This document shows, one piece after another, positions 6,810 to 10,814 of a stretch of 10,814 nucleotides of DNA (its first letter is position 1; each line of letters begins with the position of its first letter). A model generated the notes under the pieces. The model ran no database searches. It worked only from the letters and a program-made list of their open reading frames with translations, and had not been told where the DNA came from. Source of the DNA: WGOA01 sp964429745 (GTDB lineage Bacteria; Bacteroidota; Bacteroidia; Chitinophagales; BACL12); NCBI GenBank assembly GCA_964429745.1, contig CAYSDI010000108.1, forward strand, positions 1-10,814. Direction: 5' to 3'. The translations under genes and the position numbers were made by a program.

Positions 6810-8046
6810 CTAAATTAGCTTTAGGGCATTTCTAAGTGTTACGCTAAACCATAAACCGTTGCTGTATAGTTCAGGTCTTTCAAGCTCCTGCTCCTGCATG
6901 AGATTGAAAATTCGCTTCATTCCCTCCCCCGGTTCTCGCATGAGTTTGTTTTCACGCAAAACCATCGCAATCAAAGAGTTCCTGGATTCATGTGAACCTT
7001 CCAAATGATATAAATTGCTTAGGTTGAGGGTAGAGAGCAATGCCCCAGGACTTTTAATTTACATTATATTATTAAATATATATTATTTCAATAGCATTAG
7101 AGCTGCTGTAATCGCGATGAGCAATTGCATTTAATACACTCTCCCGAACTGCATCCTCGGGATAAATGAACCGTTGTTCAAATTGTGCGTTAGGCCCGAA
7201 TTGTGTTTGATAAGCAATAAAGTTGCGAATCAGATCCCAAGATTTAAATATTAATTCAAATATATTCCCTGAAACTACGCTATCGGTATTAACATTGTAG
7301 TTTTCGCCTGATTCAAGGGTATTGCCGTTTACTTGGAGTATCCTAATCTGTCAACGAGGGTGCCAGCGATCAATTTTTCTCGCAAAAAGCAAAAGAGCAG
7401 CTCGTCTGAGTTTTAACACATTCAAGCCATACTCAGCCAATCCAATTTGTTGCAAGTACCGCTCAACACTTAATCCCGAAATGTACTCTTAGGCAATGCC
7501 TTGAAGGAGCGACACATCTAAATCAGCAACAGTAGCTCCTTCCACAAACTGACTATCGTACGCTCGTGAGACTATTTCCTGTCTTTCAAAACCTATCTGC
7601 TGCATGGAAGCCGGCAACGTTACTTTATCCTTTCGCTTGACACAGCGACCATCGGGCAATTGATAAATCATGGTGGTCCCTTTTTTTACAGAGAAGTATA
7701 AAACTCTCTGTTCATCCAGGACCAATTCATTTGCGTTCACCAATGGCAAAACTTGCCCATGATACACATGTGTATGAACGGCATTCAACATCTCGGCTAT
7801 CCGGGAATCGCTGTGAGGTATCCCGGTTATGAGTCCGCTGTCTTCTGCACCAATGATAATTGCTCCACCGTCTGCGTTCGCAAAGGCAACTAAGGCTTCT
7901 CCAATATCTTGACAAATGGCAGCAAACCGCCGAGGTCTTTTTTGATCAGGCCGTCCTTCGTAAGCCGTTTTAAACTCCCTAAAATGATTCTCACCCAAAA
8001 AAAGCGTAGTGCGAACTTTATCCGTCAGCAACAAAATATCATCCAT
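6810..8046 (-). pseudogene. Broken AlbA_2 / HATPase_c_4 type ATP-binding protein gene
   Basis: Minus-strand remnant of a putative ATP-binding transcriptional-regulator-like gene of the AlbA_2 (Schlafen AAA_4) family. The 5' part, ATG 8044-8046 onward, has LGENHFREFK and ALVAFANADGGAIIIGAED, typical of AlbA_2. The same frame continues past a TAA (7489-7491) as EYISGLSVERYLQQIG, then past a TGA (7351-7353) between RWHPR and QIRILQVNG, where the family often has Cys. It continues to HRDYSSSNAIEII, where one extra base near 7080 shifts the frame. After the shift it reads IFNN, meets a TAA (7059-7061) and goes on as IKSPGALLSTLNL to HESRNSLIAMVLREN, REPGEGMKRIF and a TAG at 6810-6812. Four lesions in one recognisable gene mean it is inactive. 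A TTG at 8070 is another possible start. The locus is much more AT-rich than its neighbours, which suggests acquisition and decay. It fills the whole space from murB to the barrel gene; I see no other gene there. Confidence 0.9.
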
Positions 8047-8117
8047 GGATAAGGTTTCAGCTACTTGCAAAAATAGCTGATCTGCCGGGACACCGGGAAA
8101 GCTTCTCCATTCCCCCC

Positions 8118-9644
8118 CTAAAACCTCACCCCCATGCTTAGTACCGCCGTGCCTGCCGTTTGCTCCGTGCGGGCAAAGGGAATGGGCTCGCTGGCGTCGG
8201 CCAATTGATAGGGCACCTCGCCGAAGGTGCTGAGGCTGTGGACGTAGCTGAGGTCTGCAAAAAAACTTTCGCCGCGGTAGCCGATACCTCCGTGGAACGA
8301 GTGCCGGCTCAGGTCAGCATCGGCGGTGGCGCGTCCTTCAGCAAAAGGCGTGCCGAGGTAGCTGTACCCCGCGCGAAAACGCATGGGGCCGGAAACGCCT
8401 TCAACACCGCCGCGCAAATTGTGGGCGCGGGTGTATTTGCCGTCAATTTGGGTGTTGAGTTCGGCTTCTTCGGATTCAAAGCCAAGACCGCCGCGGCTGA
8501 AATCAAAAGCGCTGAATCCGTAGTCGAGGTACTCGTAGTCTAACGATATAAAACCATACTCTTTGACCAGCACCGTGGCCGAGCCAACGGCGCGCCAAGG
8601 GCTGCGGAGCGTATAATCAAACAAGCCGAAGGGCGAGAAGACCTGGTAGTTGTTGGTCTCGATGTCGGCGTTGATTTCGGAACTAAATTCGTCGCGCAGG
8701 CGGTACCGGGTGGGGCTGTGCACGGAAGCTCCCAGGCGCAAGGCTTCTATTGGCCTGACGATGATGCCGAATTTGGCGTTGAGGCCTGTGCCCCGGGTCT
8801 CGAGCGAATTGCGCTGGCTGAACGAGCTGAATCCCGGAATGCTTTCATCGCGGTCGCTTTCCGAGTAAACGGCATCTTCGACATACTTTAAAAAGGGCAC
8901 GCCCACTGAACCGCCGATATAGAGTTTGTGGCCAAAATTGGCGGCCAGCGCGATGACCATTTCGGAAACCGAGCCGCGCGAAGTCAGGCGGCGATTTTGC
9001 AACACGTTGCCATCGGGGACCACACTGTAGTAGCGCGAGGTGTCGCCGGGAATGGGATTGAGCAGGAAGGCATCATAGGCGAGTCCGGCTCCAAAGGGAT
9101 CGGCGTTGAAGGCATCGGACGGTGCTGTGCCGGAGCCGCTGTTCAGGAATTCGGTGTAGGAGTCGAGCAGCGAGTTGTCGCTGTTGAATCCGTTGAATTC
9201 GCGGCCGGACGAGAAGCTGGCCAGACGGTTTACCCCGATGGCGAAGTTGGTTGACGCCCGCCGCATACCGGAACCGTAGCGGTAGCGGTCGTTCAGGTCG
9301 GTGAAGACCAGGCTCATGGAGCCGATGTGCACATTGGCTCTGGAATCGTTAACCAGGCTTCCGTTGAAATCGGTCGAAGCGCCGGTGAACGAAAAGCCGG
9401 GGCTGAACTGAAATTCAGAACTCCGGTACACACCCAGGCCGGCGGGATTGATGCTGACTCCACCGAAGTCGCCGCCCACGGCTCCATAAGCACCGCCGCT
9501 GCCGAGTGCTCTGGCGGTGGAGCCGAATTGCAGCATGGCGTAGCGGAGAGCATCCGCATCGTTTTGGGCTTGGCTGAAGACGGACAGACAAAGTGCCGCC
9601 CCAGCCAGGAAAATTTTGCATTTCATGGCGATCGCGTTGATCAT
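8118..9644 (-). CDS. FadL/OmpP1-like outer-membrane beta-barrel protein
   Basis: A 508-residue outer-membrane protein of the FadL/OmpP1/TodX superfamily as found in Bacteroidota, where it is often labelled hemin receptor without direct proof; substrate unknown, with uptake of hydrophobic compounds the family's best-known role. The signal peptide (core IFLAGAALCLSVF) should be cut after SQA at residue 26. The mature N-terminus carries the diagnostic run DALRYAMLQFGSTAR, GSGGAYGAVGGDF and SINPAGLGVYRSSEF (31-78), matching the FadL hatch region. The rest alternates like a barrel with Gly and aromatic residues, and the last residue is Phe (LSMGVRF), as expected for insertion by the BAM machinery. 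The ATG at 9644 gives a MINAIA extension before a second in-frame ATG at 9626 (MKCKIF); the second looks equally natural as a signal-peptide start. It lies 97 bases downstream of the repeat-rich gene on the same strand, probably in one operon. Confidence 0.9.
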   Translation of the reverse strand: MINAIAMKCKIFLAGAALCLSVFSQAQNDADALRYAMLQFGSTARALGSGGAYGAVGGDFGGVSINPAGLGVYRSSEFQFSPGFSFTGASTDFNGSLVNDSRANVHIGSMSLVFTDLNDRYRYGSGMRRASTNFAIGVNRLASFSSGREFNGFNSDNSLLDSYTEFLNSGSGTAPSDAFNADPFGAGLAYDAFLLNPIPGDTSRYYSVVPDGNVLQNRRLTSRGSVSEMVIALAANFGHKLYIGGSVGVPFLKYVEDAVYSESDRDESIPGFSSFSQRNSLETRGTGLNAKFGIIVRPIEALRLGASVHSPTRYRLRDEFSSEINADIETNNYQVFSPFGLFDYTLRSPWRAVGSATVLVKEYGFISLDYEYLDYGFSAFDFSRGGLGFESEEAELNTQIDGKYTRAHNLRGGVEGVSGPMRFRAGYSYLGTPFAEGRATADADLSRHSFHGGIGYRGESFFADLSYVHSLSTFGEVPYQLADASEPIPFARTEQTAGTAVLSMGVRF

Positions 9645-9741
9645 AAGAAAAGGTACGATTGCTTAAAGGCCAGCGTTTGTGAGAGCGTTGCCTCACGGCG
9701 GATGGACTGCAGTTGCCCGAGCCACCGGGAAAAGGGCGCTA
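9645..9741. other. Short intergenic spacer before the barrel gene
   Basis: Ninety-seven bases between two minus-strand genes. Read on the minus strand, TACCTTTT (9648-9655) is one mismatch from TAnnTTTG and would place transcription start close to the ATG at 9644, which would favour the ATG at 9626 for translation. I found no convincing -33 partner and no terminator with a T tract, so co-transcription with the upstream gene stays the simpler reading. Confidence 0.3.
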
Positions 9742-10814
9742 TCAGCGTGGACGGGAACCGCCACCGGAGCGCGAGCCCCCGCTGCTGCCGCCCGAAGAGC
9801 GAGAGCCTCCACCTGAAAACGATCCCGGCGAACGGCTGCCGCCCCACGATGGGCTGACCCGGCTCGGGGAGCTTGGCGTGCTGCGACTTCCGCCAAACAT
9901 GCCCGATCCCGAAGAACGGCTGGGGCTTGCGGGCGAAGGGGCTGCAGAAGGACTGCGAGAGGGTCCAGTTGCCGGTCCCACGTTAGGTCGCGAGCCGCGG
10001 TCATAGCCGGGGGATGGTCGGGAAGGGGAGTAACCGGGAGCCGCCGAGGGCGAGCCGCCGGTGCTTGGGTAATAGCCCCCTGCAGGCTCGGGCTGGCGTA
10101 CGCCGGTGTAGGGAAGGCGCTGGTCAACACGGCTCCGGGAAGGTGCGGATGTCATGTCGCTGCCGGTTCCAGCACCGGGGCGGGTAAAGCCGGGGGTAGG
10201 TCGCTCGACAATATTGGCAATCGGGCGTTCAACGCTGCCCGCGGAAGGGCGGTCAAAGCCGCCGGTTGCCGGGCGTTCAACGCTGCCCGCGGAAGGGCGG
10301 TCAACGGCACCACCAGCGGGGCGGCTCGGGTTTGCTGTTGCAGGAGCAGACGCTCCGCTGCCTGTGCTAGCGGCACTCGGACGGGTAAAACCGGGCACTA
10401 CGCGGTCTGCTGGACGCGCAGTAGCCGGGCCTTCCGGAGAAGTGGGTGCACTAACGCCCGTTCCTGTGCCACCTGGGCGAGTGAAGCCAGGCGTTGGACG
10501 GTCGGTTACGCGATCCGGGGCCGTGACAGCAGGCGCTGTGGTGTAATCGGCGTCAGAGCGATCGCGGATGGTGGCCGCAGGCGCGGTACGATCAACATCA
10601 GTGGCACTTGAGCCGCCATTGCGCGGCGTGTAATCTTCGAGGTTGCTCAAGTAGTTCGGGCGCGGATCAGTAGTAGTGTTGCCTCCGGGTCGGTTGCGGG
10701 GACCGTAGTAGGTTCCCCCGCCAGCGTAGTCGCCGCCACCGGCGAAGCCTTCGTTGTAACCAAAGCCATTGCCGACGCCGTAACCCCAGGGATTTGGGCA
10801 CCAGGGATTACCCC
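9742..10814 (-). CDS. Pro/Ser/Gly/Arg-rich repeat protein, 5' end outside the window
   Basis: The minus-strand frame is open from the window edge to the TGA at 9742-9744, about 356 residues; the start is not in view. The visible N-terminal part is Gly/Tyr/Asn-rich (NPWCPNPWGYGVGNGFGYNEGF, then GGGTYYGPRNRPGG), as in exported Bacteroidota proteins of unknown function. The middle is a disordered region with repeats: three PGFTRP blocks and two identical DRPSAGSVERP blocks spaced by 16 residues. The C-terminus is a Ser/Gly/Arg tail (GGSRSGGGSRPR). No catalytic domain is visible. Its position just upstream of a FadL-like barrel gene suggests a surface or periplasmic partner, but that is inference. 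A TTG at 10650 opens a shorter frame but is unlikely as the start, because coding-like sequence continues upstream of it. Confidence 0.75.
   Translation of the reverse strand, partial: GNPWCPNPWGYGVGNGFGYNEGFAGGGDYAGGGTYYGPRNRPGGNTTTDPRPNYLSNLEDYTPRNGGSSATDVDRTAPAATIRDRSDADYTTAPAVTAPDRVTDRPTPGFTRPGGTGTGVSAPTSPEGPATARPADRVVPGFTRPSAASTGSGASAPATANPSRPAGGAVDRPSAGSVERPATGGFDRPSAGSVERPIANIVERPTPGFTRPGAGTGSDMTSAPSRSRVDQRLPYTGVRQPEPAGGYYPSTGGSPSAAPGYSPSRPSPGYDRGSRPNVGPATGPSRSPSAAPSPASPSRSSGSGMFGGSRSTPSSPSRVSPSWGGSRSPGSFSGGGSRSSGGSSGGSRSGGGSRPR
10222..10304 (-). repeat. Exact 35-bp direct repeat with 48-bp period
   Basis: Positions 10222-10256 and 10270-10304 are identical, separated by 13 bases. The 48-bp period equals 16 codons and keeps the minus-strand reading frame, encoding two copies of DRPSAGSVERP. 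Identity at the DNA level, including third positions, points to recent tandem duplication within the coding repeat region. Confidence 0.9.

Noticed and set aside
7059..7491. Stops and frameshift considered as programmed recoding
   Set aside because: Two TAA and one TGA codon plus a frameshift in an AT tract have no common signal or downstream structure; decay is simpler.
8160..9857. Several plus-strand open frames opposite the barrel gene
   Set aside because: The minus strand encodes a full-length barrel with signal peptide, family motifs and a terminal Phe; the plus-strand frames are shadows.
10222..10304. Direct repeat considered as a CRISPR fragment
   Set aside because: There are only two copies, the spacer is 13 bases, and the period is an exact multiple of three within a coding frame, so it is a protein repeat.
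10154..10546. Plus-strand Gly/Pro/Arg-rich frame with internal repeats
   Set aside because: Its repeats mirror the minus-strand protein repeats; the minus frame is longer, open to the window edge and more protein-like.

Overview
The window looks like part of a chromosome from a Bacteroidota member (Flavobacteriales or a relative), probably from a metagenome assembly. The evidence is the linkage of lpxK, a Nif3-family gene and a zinc-ribbon coiled-coil gene, a FadL-like outer-membrane barrel with typical Bacteroidota N-terminal motifs, and starts without clear Shine-Dalgarno sequences, some preceded by A-rich leaders. One possible TAnnTTTG promoter element lies before murB. Most of the window is GC-rich. 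The stretch from about 6,810 to 8,100, and above all 7,040-7,460, is much richer in AT.

Layout. lpxK (lipid A 4'-kinase) lies on the minus strand at 3-1094. A 127-bp divergent intergenic region separates it from a tight plus-strand cluster: a methionine-rich lipoprotein (1222-1998), a Nif3/YqfO-type metal-binding protein (2001-3107), a C4 zinc-ribbon coiled-coil protein (3107-3862) and an exported TPR protein (3866-5688). Spacings of +2, -1 and +3 bases suggest one transcript. murB (5777-6805) follows after a short gap. On the minus strand come a broken AlbA_2/HATPase-type gene (6810-8046), a FadL/OmpP1-family barrel (8118-9644) and the 3' part of a Pro/Ser/Gly/Arg-rich repeat protein (9742 to the window edge). 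The last two probably form an operon, with the repeat protein first.

The most useful observations concern integrity. (1) The 100-N gap at 4093-4192 is flanked by two identical 55-bp copies. Collapsing 155 bp joins two frames that do not match as written into one 555-codon TPR gene with a signal peptide, so the gap is very probably a scaffolding artefact at a k-mer overlap. (2) The gene between murB and the barrel is a pseudogene with three nonsense codons and one frameshift. Removing these four lesions gives a continuous family-like protein, and its base composition suggests later acquisition.

Functionally, lpxK and murB belong to envelope synthesis (lipid A and peptidoglycan). The lipoprotein, TPR protein, barrel and repeat protein are predicted to be exported, so most of the window concerns the cell envelope. 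I found no tRNA, rRNA, CRISPR array, transposase or phage gene, and no convincing new defence or mobile system.
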